DNA of 64,000 nt from Limnobacter humi (GTDB lineage Bacteria > Pseudomonadota > Gammaproteobacteria > Burkholderiales > Burkholderiaceae_B). The DNA lies in the NCBI RefSeq assembly GCF_024518835.1, contig NZ_JANIGO010000003.1, forward strand, positions 434,001 to 498,000, read 5' to 3'. The translations under genes and the position numbers were made by a program. The notes under the pieces are model-generated. The model saw only the letters and a program-made list of their open reading frames with translations, was not told the origin of the DNA and ran no database searches. Position 1 is the stretch's first letter, and every line of letters starts with the position of its first letter. Positions 26,054-35,422 of the stretch are shown here, piece by piece.

Positions 26054-26365
26054 TCAGGCGTTGATGGCCTGGATCTGGATTTGGGTGTAGTTCTGGCGAT
26101 GGCCTTGACGCTTTTGATAGTGCTTGCGACGACGCATCTTGAAGATCTTCACTTTGTCGTGACGACCGTGTGCCAATACAACAGCCTTGACCGAAGCCCC
26201 TTGAACCAGTGGTGTACCCACCTTTACGGTGTCGCCGCTACCAACAGCCAACACTTCGTCCAGAGAGATTTCTTGGCCAATGTCTGCAGGTATCTGTTCT
26301 ACTTTCAATTTTTCGCCAGCAGCAACTTTGTATTGCTTGCCGCCGGTTTTTATGACCGCGTACAT
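26054..26365 (-). CDS. rplU: 50S ribosomal protein L21
   Basis: A 103-residue protein starting [14 protein letters not shown], the family N-terminus, and ending with a basic tail around K-M-R-R-R-K-H-Y and G-H-R-Q. It binds 23S rRNA in the large subunit. An upstream frame extension of four codons is not conserved. It is the first gene after a near-consensus promoter. Confidence 0.97.
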   Translation of the reverse strand: MYAVIKTGGKQYKVAAGEKLKVEQIPADIGQEISLDEVLAVGSGDTVKVGTPLVQGASVKAVVLAHGRHDKVKIFKMRRRKHYQKRQGHRQNYTQIQIQAINA

Positions 26366-26457
26366 AGTTGACCTCAAATGGGAATTTTCAATTGCTTCAC
26401 GCTGTTAGGGCACACCGTAATAGCCAGGCGCACCACTTTCAACATGGAGAGCCGCAT

Positions 26458-26486
26458 ATTATCGCCCAAAAAATGAGCAATGTCAA
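26458..26486 (-). promoter_or_regulatory. rplU operon promoter
   Basis: On the minus strand TTGACA (26486-26481), 17 bases, then GATAAT (26463-26458): a near-consensus sigma70 promoter. The leader is about 85 bases, ending at rplU 26365. Confidence 0.85.
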
Positions 26487-26654
26487 AGGCTTGGGCATGC
26501 CAAATTGTAAGAACTCCGGGAAAGCCCCGGAAACAAAGCAGACACCCCGACCGCAAATTTGCAAAAACCCTCAAGTACAATAGCGCTTGCCGATTCGACC
26601 TGCAGGGGCTTGGCGCCCTGGCGGCCAGACAAACCTCCGTTGACATCCAGGACC

Positions 26655-27647
26655 ATGACTTCAGAAACATTGAGTGTAAAAAGCGTACTGTTGCCCATTG
26701 CAGGCGACATGGAAGCGCTTGACCAGGTGATTCGCACCAGTCTGCACTCCGAAGTCAGCCTGATTAACCAGATCAGCGATTACATCATCGGCGCTGGCGG
26801 CAAACGCCTGCGCCCGGCCCTGCTCATGCTGATGGCACGTGCCCTGAATGCGGATGCGACACAAATGCGCCATGCCACCGAACTGGCGGCCATTGTGGAA
26901 TTCATTCACACCGCCACGTTGCTGCACGACGATGTGGTGGATGAATCTGACATGCGGCGCGGGCGGCTGACGGCCAACGCTGAATACGGAAATGCCGCTG
27001 CGGTGCTGGTGGGTGACTTTCTGTATTCCCGCTCGTTCCAGATGATGGTCCGAATCGGTCTGATGGAGGTGATGGATGTGCTGTCGGAGGCCACCAACAC
27101 GATTGCCGAGGGCGAAGTGCTGCAGTTGCTGAACTGCAAGGATCCGGATGTGACGGAAGCCCGGTACATGCAGGTGATCGACTTCAAAACCGCCAAGCTC
27201 TTTGAGGCTGCCTGCCGACTGGCAGGCATTGTGACCGGCCAAACAGCCGACACGATTGCTGAGCTGGGCCGTTACGGCACCGAGGTGGGTAGTGCATTCC
27301 AGCTGATTGACGATGTGCTGGACTATGCGGGCGACAGCAGTACGTTGGGTAAAAATGTGGGCGACGACTTGCGTGAGGGCAAACCCACCCTGCCGCTCAT
27401 TCATGCCATGCAGCATGCTGCGCCGCCCATTCAAGACCAGATTCGCCAAGCCATTGAACAGGGGGGCACCCAGAATGTGGCTGACATTCTGGCAGCGATT
27501 GAAAGCTCAGGCTCGCTGGATTACACCCGCAACAAGGCCCTGCAATTGGCCCACCAGGCCAAGCTGCGCGTGAACCGTTTGCCAGAATCCAACTTCCGTC
27601 AAGCGCTGGTCGACCTGTGCGACGTGGCCGTGGCGCGGAGCAGCTAG
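26655..27647 (+). CDS. ispB: Octaprenyl (polyprenyl) diphosphate synthase
   Basis: A 330-residue trans-prenyltransferase. G-G-K-R-L-R-P near 49-55, the first Asp-rich motif L-L-H-D-D-V-V-D-E-S-D near 89-99 and the second L-I-D-D-V-L-D-Y-A near 215-223 are all present. It makes the ubiquinone side chain. The ATG at 26655 follows CCAGGA; the frame is open further upstream but overlaps the promoter region. TACAAT at 26576-26581 is a candidate -10. It is divergent from rplU, as in many proteobacteria. Confidence 0.93.
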   Translation: MTSETLSVKSVLLPIAGDMEALDQVIRTSLHSEVSLINQISDYIIGAGGKRLRPALLMLMARALNADATQMRHATELAAIVEFIHTATLLHDDVVDESDMRRGRLTANAEYGNAAAVLVGDFLYSRSFQMMVRIGLMEVMDVLSEATNTIAEGEVLQLLNCKDPDVTEARYMQVIDFKTAKLFEAACRLAGIVTGQTADTIAELGRYGTEVGSAFQLIDDVLDYAGDSSTLGKNVGDDLREGKPTLPLIHAMQHAAPPIQDQIRQAIEQGGTQNVADILAAIESSGSLDYTRNKALQLAHQAKLRVNRLPESNFRQALVDLCDVAVARSS

Positions 27648-27666
27648 ACAAACGGCCCCGTTTGCT

Positions 27667-27702
27667 CAGCCCTCCGCTGTGTCGGGAGGGCTGGTTTGTT
27701 TT
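27667..27702 (+). terminator. Rho-independent terminator of ispB
   Basis: CAGCCCTCC pairs perfectly with GGAGGGCTG around a nine-base loop and is followed by GTTTGTTTT. Confidence 0.8.
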
Positions 27703-27736
27703 ACACTGGGTCTTTCCAGTTCAATCCCGATCTGTT

Positions 27737-29020
27737 TTGAGCGAACTTCCCTTTTGGGCGCAAACGGCGCTGCTGGTGGGCCTGCTATTGGGCTCCGGTT
27801 TTTTTTCGATTGCTGAAACCAGCATGATGGCCATCAACAAATATCGCCTGAAGGCCATGGCCGAGCAGGGTGTGCGCAGCGCTGTGCTCACTCAAAAGCT
27901 GCTCAACCGCACTGACCGGTTGCTGTCCACCCTGCTGTTGAGCAACAACTTGCTGAACACAGCCACCACCGCTGTGGTGACGTCGCTGGCCATTTCCTGG
28001 TATGGCAACAATGAGTGGGCATTGTCAATTGCCACAGGCCTTGTGGCCTTTGCCATCATTGTTTTTGCAGAAATTACGCCCAAGGTAATCGGTGCGGCAT
28101 ATCCCAACCAGGTGGCCTTGCCGGCCAGCTACCCGATTGCCTTTTTCATCCGCCTGTTTTCACCCTTTGTATGGCTCATCAACCAATTTGTAGAAGGCAT
28201 GCTGTCGCGGTTCGGGCTCTCGTCACGGCAAAGCGGTGAAACCAGCCTGAATGTGGATGAATTGCGCTCACTGGTGCTGGAAAGTGGGCATTACCTGCCC
28301 CACAAGCAGCGGTCCATTTTGATGAACCTGTTCGAGCTGGAATCCCTCACGGTGGACGATGTCATGACACCACGCACCCGCATGGAGGTCTTGGACTTTG
28401 CCAAAGATGAGGAAACACTGGCCCTGGAAATTGCGACAGCCCATCACAACAAAGTCCCGCTGATCGAAGAAGATTGGGCAACCGTGCTGGGCATCTTGCA
28501 CGTGCGACGCATGTTGGCGCTGTTCCAAAACGGAGAGTTCTCCAAGGAACATCTTCAGAAATTGATTCAACCCGCGTATTTCATTCCCAGTGGCACGCCC
28601 GTGAATGTGCAGTTGCAAGCTTTCCAGGAAAACAAGGAACGGATGGGACTGGTGGTGGACGAGTATGGTGAGGTGCTGGGGATGGTCACCCCTGAGGACA
28701 TTCTGGAGGAGCTGATCGGCGAATTCACCAGCCATGCCCCGGTGAATCAACACCGGGCTGAAACCGACGAGGACGAGCGCGCAGTAACAGTGGACGGCGC
28801 AATCGATATCCGTGAGCTGAACCGGAAGTATCACCTGCACCTGCCCACTGACGGGCCGCGCACGCTCAATGGCCTGCTATTGGAACACCTGCAGGATATT
28901 CCGGAATCGGGTCTGGGCGTGAAATTGCACAACACGGTGATCGAGATTGTTCAGGTGGCCGACCGCAGTGTGAAAACAGCCAAGGTATTTATTCCCCGGA
29001 AAAAACAACCGGGCAGGTGA
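27737..29020 (+). CDS. CNNM/CBS-domain membrane protein (HlyC/CorC family)
   Basis: About 427 residues from a TTG at 27737. An N-terminal CNNM transmembrane domain (about residues 5-170, including I-A-E-T-S-M-M-A-I-N and F-A-E-I-T-P-K) is followed by two CBS domains (V-D-D-V-M-T-P-R-T-R-M near 205 and G-L-V-V-D-E-Y-G-E-V-L-G-M-V-T near 308-322) and a CorC_HlyC domain (D-G-A-I-D-I-R-E-L-N near 358). The family is linked to Mg2+/Co2+ efflux or Mg2+ homeostasis. The start is uncertain: no ATG lies before the first membrane helix, and the frame reaches back through the ispB terminator, which argues for the late start. Confidence 0.86.
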   Translation: MSELPFWAQTALLVGLLLGSGFFSIAETSMMAINKYRLKAMAEQGVRSAVLTQKLLNRTDRLLSTLLLSNNLLNTATTAVVTSLAISWYGNNEWALSIATGLVAFAIIVFAEITPKVIGAAYPNQVALPASYPIAFFIRLFSPFVWLINQFVEGMLSRFGLSSRQSGETSLNVDELRSLVLESGHYLPHKQRSILMNLFELESLTVDDVMTPRTRMEVLDFAKDEETLALEIATAHHNKVPLIEEDWATVLGILHVRRMLALFQNGEFSKEHLQKLIQPAYFIPSGTPVNVQLQAFQENKERMGLVVDEYGEVLGMVTPEDILEELIGEFTSHAPVNQHRAETDEDERAVTVDGAIDIRELNRKYHLHLPTDGPRTLNGLLLEHLQDIPESGLGVKLHNTVIEIVQVADRSVKTAKVFIPRKKQPGR

Positions 29021-29097
29021 TGGAAGGCCGCGTGGTTTTGATCCACAGTCCATCCATTCAGATAGAGAAACAAACACCTTAGACGACAGGGATACGC

Positions 29098-30792
29098 ATG
29101 AGCATCAGCAGTGCAATGGTCAAAAGCTCTGGACTGGTCAGGGCACTGATGGCCCAAGGCCAGCTCGACAGCAACAAACTGGATGAACTGACGCAGCAGG
29201 AGGCCACTGGAAAATCCGTGGCCGAGTGGATTGTGAGCCAGGGACTTTGCACACCAGATCTGCTGGCGCGGTCGGTTGCACGGCATTTCGGTTATCCCTG
29301 GATGGATTTGAGCCAGTTTGACCCAGCTTTCCTCCTCACCCTGGAACCCGAGTTGAGCCAAGCCAACCGAGGCCTGGAAGCGCTCGTGCTGGCCAAGCGA
29401 AATGATGTGATCAGTGTCGCCCTGGCTGATCCGACTGAGCTATCCACCATTCAGCAACTGAAATTCAGAACCCAACTGCAGGTGGAACCAGTTGTGGTCG
29501 AATATGACAAACTGTTGCAGTTGATGGGCCAACAGACTGGCCACACAGCCGATGAAGGCCTTTTGATCGAGGTCGGGCTGGACGACGGCAGCCAACCCGA
29601 AAGCAGTGATCCAGACGTGGACGATGCGCCCATTGTGCGGTTTGTGCATCGGGTGCTCAATGATGCGCTCAAGAAAGGCGCCTCGGACATCCACTTTGAG
29701 CCCTATGAGAAAACCTACCGTGTTCGATTCCGGGTTGACGGTGTGCTGCAGGAAGCCTCCCAACCCCCATTGGCTGCACGAGCCAAAATTGCGGCCCGCA
29801 TCAAGATCATGAGCGGGCTCAACACCACCGAAACCCGCGTGCCACAAGATGGGCGCATTCGCCTGACCCTGGGTGCAGATGAACGCAAAGTCGATTTTCG
29901 GGTCAGCACACTGCCGACCCTCTTCGGTGAAAAAATTGTCATGCGTTTGCTGGACTCGACAAAGTCGGTGGTTCGCATGGATCAACTGGGTTTGGACCTC
30001 CAACAGCAACAGGCTGTTGAAGCGGCACTGGCCAAGCCGCACGGCATGATTCTGGTCACAGGCCCGACAGGCAGCGGCAAGACCGTGTCGCTTTACACTT
30101 TTTTAAACCTGTTGAACGATGACACCGTGAATATCAGCACTGTGGAGGATCCGGCAGAAATCAACCTGGCGGGTATTAACCAGGTGAACATCAACGAGCG
30201 AATCGGATTGAGTTTTGCAAAAGCTTTGCGGGCCATGTTGCGGCAAGATCCAGACGTCATCATGGTGGGCGAAATTCGCGACCTTGAAACGGCGGATATC
30301 TCCATCAAGGCCTCTCAAACTGGCCACAAGGTGTTGTCGACCCTTCACACCAATGACGCAGCATCGACCATTGTGCGCCTGAAGAACATGGGCGTTGAAA
30401 CCTACAACATTGCCTCATCCCTGAACCTGGTGATTGCCCAGCGCCTGGTTCGTAAACTGTGTGCTTGTAAAGCGCCCCATCCTGATGGCCTGCGCAGCCT
30501 GGTCAACAGCGGCTTGCTGGCAGAGGTCCCCCATGCGGATTGGACACCCTTCTGTGCGGTTGGCTGTGACAGCTGTAATGGCACAGGATATCTGGGTCGA
30601 ACAGGGATTCATGAGGTAATGCCCATCACCGAAGCCCTTCAGGATTTGATCATCCAAGGTGCATCAGCACTGGCCCTGGAAAAGCAGGCCCGCGCCGACG
30701 GAGTCAAAAGCATGCGGGAATCGGGGCTGGACAAAATTCGTCAAGGCATTACCACCATTGAAGAAATCCTGAGCGCCACCAAAGAGGAATAG
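29098..30792 (+). CDS. pilB: Type IV pilus assembly ATPase PilB
   Basis: A 564-residue GspE/PilB-family motor. An MshEN-type N-terminal domain (residues 1-150) precedes the RecA-like core with Walker A G-P-T-G-S-G-K-T-V-S at about 322-331, the Asp box D-P-D-V-I-M-V-G-E-I-R-D and a His box L-S-T-L-H-T-N-D-A. The zinc-binding cysteines are in K-L-C-A-C-K and C-D-S-C-N-G-T-G-Y. It powers pilus extension at the cytoplasmic face. It heads pilB-pilC-pilD; the pilin gene is not in the window. Confidence 0.94.
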   Translation: MSISSAMVKSSGLVRALMAQGQLDSNKLDELTQQEATGKSVAEWIVSQGLCTPDLLARSVARHFGYPWMDLSQFDPAFLLTLEPELSQANRGLEALVLAKRNDVISVALADPTELSTIQQLKFRTQLQVEPVVVEYDKLLQLMGQQTGHTADEGLLIEVGLDDGSQPESSDPDVDDAPIVRFVHRVLNDALKKGASDIHFEPYEKTYRVRFRVDGVLQEASQPPLAARAKIAARIKIMSGLNTTETRVPQDGRIRLTLGADERKVDFRVSTLPTLFGEKIVMRLLDSTKSVVRMDQLGLDLQQQQAVEAALAKPHGMILVTGPTGSGKTVSLYTFLNLLNDDTVNISTVEDPAEINLAGINQVNINERIGLSFAKALRAMLRQDPDVIMVGEIRDLETADISIKASQTGHKVLSTLHTNDAASTIVRLKNMGVETYNIASSLNLVIAQRLVRKLCACKAPHPDGLRSLVNSGLLAEVPHADWTPFCAVGCDSCNGTGYLGRTGIHEVMPITEALQDLIIQGASALALEKQARADGVKSMRESGLDKIRQGITTIEEILSATKEE

Positions 30793-30822
30793 CCACCCCC
30801 ACACCACAGCGAGGTCTGATTC

Positions 30823-32064
30823 ATGAGTGCACAACCCAAAACACCCTCTGCCTCCAAAGACCTCGTGTTCATGTGGACTGAAAAGAATCCAGGTGCCAAG
30901 CCCGGCAAGCGGCGCAGCGGCGAAGTTCGAGCCAAGTCTGAACAACATGCCCTCTTTCAGCTGAGCAAACAGGGCATTCACCATGTTCAACTCAGTCGTC
31001 CGAAAACGCAGCGGCCTGGTCGTATCTCGCCCGTGGTTGTCAGCGGGTTCGTTCGACAATTGGCCATCATGATTCAATCCGCAGTCCCCTTGGCTCAAGC
31101 CTTAAGCCTCATCGCCGGGGGCATGACCACACGTGCGAAACGCAACATGCTGGAGGTGGTGCGCAACATTCGAACCGACGTGGAAAGCGGCCAACGACTC
31201 AGCGACGCCATGCGGAAACACCCACGGTGCTTCGATGCGCTGTTTTGCAACACGCTGGCTGCAGGTGAACACGCGGGCGAACTGGACACCACGCTGGAAC
31301 GGCTGGCCAGCCACATGGAAAAGAGCCTTCGAATCCGCCAAAAACTGCGAAAAGCCATGGTGTACCCGGGCATCGTGATTGTGGTGGCGGTGCTGGTGTC
31401 GGTGGGCATGCTGATGTTTGTGTTGCCCACATTCAAAACCGTTTATGCGCAATTCAACGCGGAACTGCCCGCACTCACCAAAGGCCTGCTGGGCGCATCC
31501 GACCTCTTGATTGACCATGGCCTTCTGGTCTTGGGTGCATTCGTGATTGCGGTGATTGCACTGCTAAAAGGCTATCGGCGAAGTCAGACATTCCGGGACG
31601 CCTGCGACAAGCTGCTGCTGAAACTGCCCGTGTTTGGCGAGCTGATTCGTACCGCGGTGCACGCACGCTGGATGCGAACATTCTCGACCCTCAGCGCCTC
31701 GGGCGTACCGATCATGGCAGCGCTGGAATCAGTCGCACAAGTGGCCCGTATCCGCGTTTATGAGGAAGCCACCATGATGATTCGTCATGGAGTGGCCACC
31801 GGTGCACGGGTTTCAGAGGGCATGGAGGACGCTGCCATCTTCCCACCCGACACCGTGCAAATGATTCGGATCGGTGAGGAATCGGGGCGCTTGGACCAAA
31901 TGCTGGAACGGCTGGCCAACCAGTTTGAGGTGAAACTGGATGACCAAGTTGATACACTGTCGACCATCATGGAACCCATGATCATGTGTGTGATCGGCGG
32001 CCTGGTGGGTGTGCTGATTGTCGGCATGTACCTGCCGATATTCAAGATTGGAGGTGTGGTTTGA
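30823..32064 (+). CDS. pilC: Type IV pilus inner-membrane platform protein PilC
   Basis: A 413-residue protein with two GspF domains (about residues 80-205 and 285-405). Each has the family pattern around L-x-x-G-E-x-x-G-x-L (A-A-G-E-H-A-G-E-L and I-G-E-E-S-G-R-L). Three hydrophobic segments are visible (about 180-205, 230-250, 385-410). It couples PilB rotation to pilin assembly. It ends G-G-V-V and its stop codon overlaps the pilD start. Confidence 0.93.
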   Translation: MSAQPKTPSASKDLVFMWTEKNPGAKPGKRRSGEVRAKSEQHALFQLSKQGIHHVQLSRPKTQRPGRISPVVVSGFVRQLAIMIQSAVPLAQALSLIAGGMTTRAKRNMLEVVRNIRTDVESGQRLSDAMRKHPRCFDALFCNTLAAGEHAGELDTTLERLASHMEKSLRIRQKLRKAMVYPGIVIVVAVLVSVGMLMFVLPTFKTVYAQFNAELPALTKGLLGASDLLIDHGLLVLGAFVIAVIALLKGYRRSQTFRDACDKLLLKLPVFGELIRTAVHARWMRTFSTLSASGVPIMAALESVAQVARIRVYEEATMMIRHGVATGARVSEGMEDAAIFPPDTVQMIRIGEESGRLDQMLERLANQFEVKLDDQVDTLSTIMEPMIMCVIGGLVGVLIVGMYLPIFKIGGVV

Positions 32065-32900
32065 TTGATTGGTCTGCGCTGACCCAAACCCAGTGGTGGG
32101 TGATCAGCGCGCTTCTGGGTTTGTGCATCGGTTCATTTCTCAATGTGGTGGCCTACCGGATGCCCATCATGATGGAACGGGCATGGGACCGGGAAATGGC
32201 CGAAATTCAGGGTCGTGAACCTGATCATCACCCACGCTTCAATTTGCTCTGGCCACCGTCTCACTGCACAGCTTGCAAAAAACCATTGAAGCCCTGGCAC
32301 AACATCCCGGTATTGTCTTTTCTGCTGCTGAAGGGGCGCTGCGGGCATTGTAGATCAGCCATTGGATGGCGCTACCCATTGGTGGAACTGAGTTGCGCGG
32401 CTCTGTTTGCAGGTGTGGCATTGATTCACCCAGCAGGCTGGCTCGCACTGGCGCTGATGGGTTTTGCAGCCACGCTGCTGGTGCTCGCACTGATCGATCT
32501 GGACACCTACCTGCTGCCCGATGACCTCACCCTGCCGCTGCTGTGGGCTGGATTGCTGTTTAACCTCGCCGGGGGCTTGGTACCTTTGAGTCAGGCGGTG
32601 ATGGGTGCGATGCTGGGTTACGGTCTGCTGTGGCTTGTTTATCACGGCTTTAAGTTGGCCACCGGGAAGGAAGGCATGGGCTACGGTGACTTCAAACTGC
32701 TGGCGGCCGTGGGTGCCTGGCTCGGCGTGATGTCGGTCTTTACGGTGCTGCTGTTTGCCTCGGTGTTCGGTATTGTGTTTGGCTTGGCCATCCAGAAACT
32801 ACGCGGCAAGCGCAGTCATGAAGCCTTTCCATTTGGCCCCTGCCTGGTGGCCGGTGCACTGGCCTGGCTGGCAGGCCTGAACCTGCTGAACTGGTTTTGA
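32061..32900 (+). CDS. pilD: Prepilin peptidase / N-methyltransferase PilD
   Basis: A 279-residue integral membrane peptidase from a TTG that overlaps the pilC stop (TTGA). The N-terminal domain has G-S-F-L-N-V-V-A-Y-R and two Cys pairs (C-T-A-C and C-G-H-C) for zinc. Catalytic aspartates are in A-L-I-D-L-D-T-Y-L-L-P-D-D and G-M-G-Y-G-D-F-K. It cleaves and methylates prepilins. A typical pilD product starts at this point; no ATG is present nearby. Confidence 0.92.
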   Translation: MIDWSALTQTQWWVISALLGLCIGSFLNVVAYRMPIMMERAWDREMAEIQGREPDHHPRFNLLWPPSHCTACKKPLKPWHNIPVLSFLLLKGRCGHCRSAIGWRYPLVELSCAALFAGVALIHPAGWLALALMGFAATLLVLALIDLDTYLLPDDLTLPLLWAGLLFNLAGGLVPLSQAVMGAMLGYGLLWLVYHGFKLATGKEGMGYGDFKLLAAVGAWLGVMSVFTVLLFASVFGIVFGLAIQKLRGKRSHEAFPFGPCLVAGALAWLAGLNLLNWF

Positions 32901-32911
32901 GTACCCCGTCC

Positions 32912-33535
32912 ATGCAGATGAAAAAACCACAACAGGTACTGACGATTGGTTTAACAGGGGGAATCGGCTCAGGGAAAACCACCGTGTCGAACCGCTTGGC
33001 CCACCTGGGTGCCCACGTGGTGGACGCCGATGAAGTGGCCCATAAAATCACAGGGGCCGGTGGCATTGCCATGCCCGCCATAGAAGCGGCGTTCGGCCAG
33101 GCGGCCGTGCGGCCAGATGGTGCGATGAACCGGGATTACATCCGGACACTGGCCTTTGACGAACCAGCCACACGGCAGGTCCTGGAACAGATCCTGCACC
33201 CGCTCATCCGACAAACCATTGAACAAGCGCTACACCGGGTCACGGCGCCCTATTGTGTGCTGGTCATTCCCCTGCTGTTTGAAAAAGGCGGTTGGCGAGA
33301 AGTGATGGACGCCGTGGTGGTGGTGGACTGCCCCGTGGAGTTACAAATCGCGCGGGTCAAAAAACGCAATGGATGGCCCGAGGCACAAATTCATGCAGTG
33401 ATTGAAGCACAAGCCACACGCGCCACGCGTTTGGCCGGTGCGGACTTTGTGGTCGAAAACCACGGTGATGAAGCCGATTTGCTTGCCCAAGTCGATGAAT
33501 TGCATAAAAAACTCATAAAAATTCAAGCAAAATGA
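32912..33535 (+). CDS. coaE: Dephospho-CoA kinase
   Basis: About 207 residues. The P-loop G-L-T-G-G-I-G-S-G-K-T is at 13-23, followed by D-A-D-E-V-A-H and the late R-x-x-x-R type region K-K-R-N-G-W. It phosphorylates dephospho-CoA in the last step of CoA synthesis. The ATG at 32912 is chosen; a TTG at 32897 overlapping the pilD stop and an ATG at 32918 are alternatives, none with a strong ribosome binding site. The pilD-coaE-zapD order is common in beta- and gammaproteobacteria. Confidence 0.92.
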   Translation: MQMKKPQQVLTIGLTGGIGSGKTTVSNRLAHLGAHVVDADEVAHKITGAGGIAMPAIEAAFGQAAVRPDGAMNRDYIRTLAFDEPATRQVLEQILHPLIRQTIEQALHRVTAPYCVLVIPLLFEKGGWREVMDAVVVVDCPVELQIARVKKRNGWPEAQIHAVIEAQATRATRLAGADFVVENHGDEADLLAQVDELHKKLIKIQAK

Positions 33536-33544
33536 CCACAACAT

Positions 33545-34420
33545 TTGCAAGAAAACCACAGGTGGTCCACAATCACGGTTGAAGATTCACCTTTCATTTG
33601 CGACAAGTCGGTGACCCAAGTACTAGACGGACCCCACACCACAGCGCCAGTCAGTCAACTGACCCGATACGAGTTTCCGCTCAATGAGCGCATTCGTACG
33701 CTGCTGCGCCTGGAGGATTTGTTCAGCAAATTTAATTTTTTTGTGTCGCAGGACCACCGCCTGGATCACCACACAGCGCTGTTGACCCTGTTTGAGATCA
33801 TTGAGGTGGGCTCACGCGCTGACCTCAAGAGTGACCTGCTTCAAGAACTGGATCGCCAGAGAACCACCCTCTCCCAATTCCGAAACCACCCCAATGTCGA
33901 CCGCGATGCGCTGGAAGAAACCTTGGGTGGTATTGACTGGGCGGTTGGGGAATTGAACCAGTTCAACGGTCGGCTGGGATACCACCTGCGCGACAACGAA
34001 TTCCTCATGATTATCCGAAGCCGTTGCAGCATTCCAGGTGGCGTGTGTGAATTCGACTTGCCCGGCTACCACCGCTGGCAATCTCGCCCTGCATCGGCAC
34101 GGCGTACTGATATTCAAGCCTGGTTTGATCCCATGCGCCCCTTGGCCAAAGCGGTTGAATTGGTGTTGAAAATTCTGCGCGACAGCGGAGAAATGACACT
34201 GGCGGTTGCTGAACAAGGTAGCTTTACCCAGCAAATGAGTGGCAAAACCTACCAGCTGCTGACCATTGACCTGCCATCCGAACTCGAAGTGGTTCCTGAA
34301 TTCAGTGCCAATAAGTACATGCTGTGGGTGCGTTTCAATGTACCCAACGCCAACGGCGTGAGCAAAAACAATCCATACCTCGATCCGGTCGAATTCCGGA
34401 TCCGGCTCTGCTCGCTTTAA
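33545..34420 (+). CDS. zapD: Cell division protein ZapD
   Basis: A helical and beta-strand protein of up to 291 residues. The conserved part begins Y-E-F-P-L-N-E-R-I-R-T-L-L-R-L-E-D-L-F near residue 43 and continues with F-N-G-R-L-G-Y, S-R-C-S-I-P-G-G and P-Y-H/G-Y-H-R-W. It bundles FtsZ filaments. The start is uncertain: TTG at 33545 gives about 40 extra residues compared with most homologues, and GTG at 33611 gives about 20; neither has a good ribosome binding site. Its stop overlaps tail to tail with the stop of the next, convergent gene. Confidence 0.88.
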   Translation: MQENHRWSTITVEDSPFICDKSVTQVLDGPHTTAPVSQLTRYEFPLNERIRTLLRLEDLFSKFNFFVSQDHRLDHHTALLTLFEIIEVGSRADLKSDLLQELDRQRTTLSQFRNHPNVDRDALEETLGGIDWAVGELNQFNGRLGYHLRDNEFLMIIRSRCSIPGGVCEFDLPGYHRWQSRPASARRTDIQAWFDPMRPLAKAVELVLKILRDSGEMTLAVAEQGSFTQQMSGKTYQLLTIDLPSELEVVPEFSANKYMLWVRFNVPNANGVSKNNPYLDPVEFRIRLCSL

Positions 34421-35415
34421 TCGAACTGCCGCATCATGGCAATGCCGTGGGCACCATGGGCACAGGCTTCGTGCAGGTCAGCCCTGGATAATCCGCCAAT
34501 TGCAAACACAGGCAATCTGGCCGGCTCAGTCATCGCCTCAAAACCGGTCCAGCCCAGCCCCTCTTGACCAGGGTGTGATGGTGTCTCTTTTACCGCACCC
34601 ACCACGGCATACCGCAAACCCAAAGCATGGGCTTTGCTCAATGAAGCCTCGGAATGTGCAGACGCACCCCATACCGCCAATCCTGAGGAGGGGGGTGCCT
34701 GCATCTCCAACAGGTGCTGCTCAGTGAGATGCACGGGATAGGCCGCCACGGTGCCTGCATCCAGCAAACCATCCGCTGCTGCAGCCAACAAGGCTTGCCG
34801 GGTGGCTGAATTGATCAGCAAAGTGCCATGTTTAAAAGGCTCGACCACTCGCCGGGCTTGCTCAAAGGCCTTCACCAACGCCCCACCACGGAGGCCCGGC
34901 TCACGAAATTGCACATAGACCGGCTCGGCAACGGCGGACAACCCTTGCTGTAAGCGTTGGCTGCAGGCATCGAAATCGGCGTGAAAATCACTGAGTGCCA
35001 TGAGGCGTGGTTGGGCCAACACCGGCAGCAAGGGGGCTGTGGCTGGCAAGATGGGAGAGAAGTTGGGATCATTCAAATTGGCCCAGGCAAACTGCTGACC
35101 TTCCAGTGATTTGGGTTCACCACGGTGTGTCCACACCCGGTACAAATGCAGTCGAACATGGGCATGCTCATAGTCATGCTCGACGATGAACCAGCGGGCG
35201 CCGGCCAAACACTCGATGTCCAGCTCCTCACGCAGCTCACGCACCAAGGCCTGCCATACCGTTTCCCCAGCCTCCACCTTACCGCCCGGAAACTCCCAGT
35301 AACCCGCGTAAGGCTTACCTTCCGGCCGGCAGCCCCAAAGCACCTCGCCACGGTGGTTAAACACCACCGCCACAGCCACGTCAATGCGCTTTTTGTCACC
35401 CAAGGGTGCAACCAT
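34417..35415 (-). CDS. Nudix hydrolase fused to thiamine-phosphate synthase-like (TenI/ThiE) domain
   Basis: A 332-residue fusion. Residues 10-135 are a MutT-type Nudix domain with G-G-K-V-E-A-G-E (44-51) and R-E-L-R-E-E-L-D-I (59-67); the usual final Gly of the box is Asp66, as in some MutT proteins. Residues 150-332 are a TenI/ThiE TIM barrel (Q-F-R-E-P-G, H-L-T, V-W-G-A-S-A-H, G-A-V-K-E-T, I-G-G-L). Such fusions are found in proteobacteria; the first domain probably cleans oxidised nucleotides, the role of the second is unclear. It starts seven bases after the DUF815 ATPase gene. Confidence 0.88.
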   Translation of the reverse strand: MVAPLGDKKRIDVAVAVVFNHRGEVLWGCRPEGKPYAGYWEFPGGKVEAGETVWQALVRELREELDIECLAGARWFIVEHDYEHAHVRLHLYRVWTHRGEPKSLEGQQFAWANLNDPNFSPILPATAPLLPVLAQPRLMALSDFHADFDACSQRLQQGLSAVAEPVYVQFREPGLRGGALVKAFEQARRVVEPFKHGTLLINSATRQALLAAAADGLLDAGTVAAYPVHLTEQHLLEMQAPPSSGLAVWGASAHSEASLSKAHALGLRYAVVGAVKETPSHPGQEGLGWTGFEAMTEPARLPVFAIGGLSRADLHEACAHGAHGIAMMRQFD

Positions 35416-35422
35416 GACAGGC

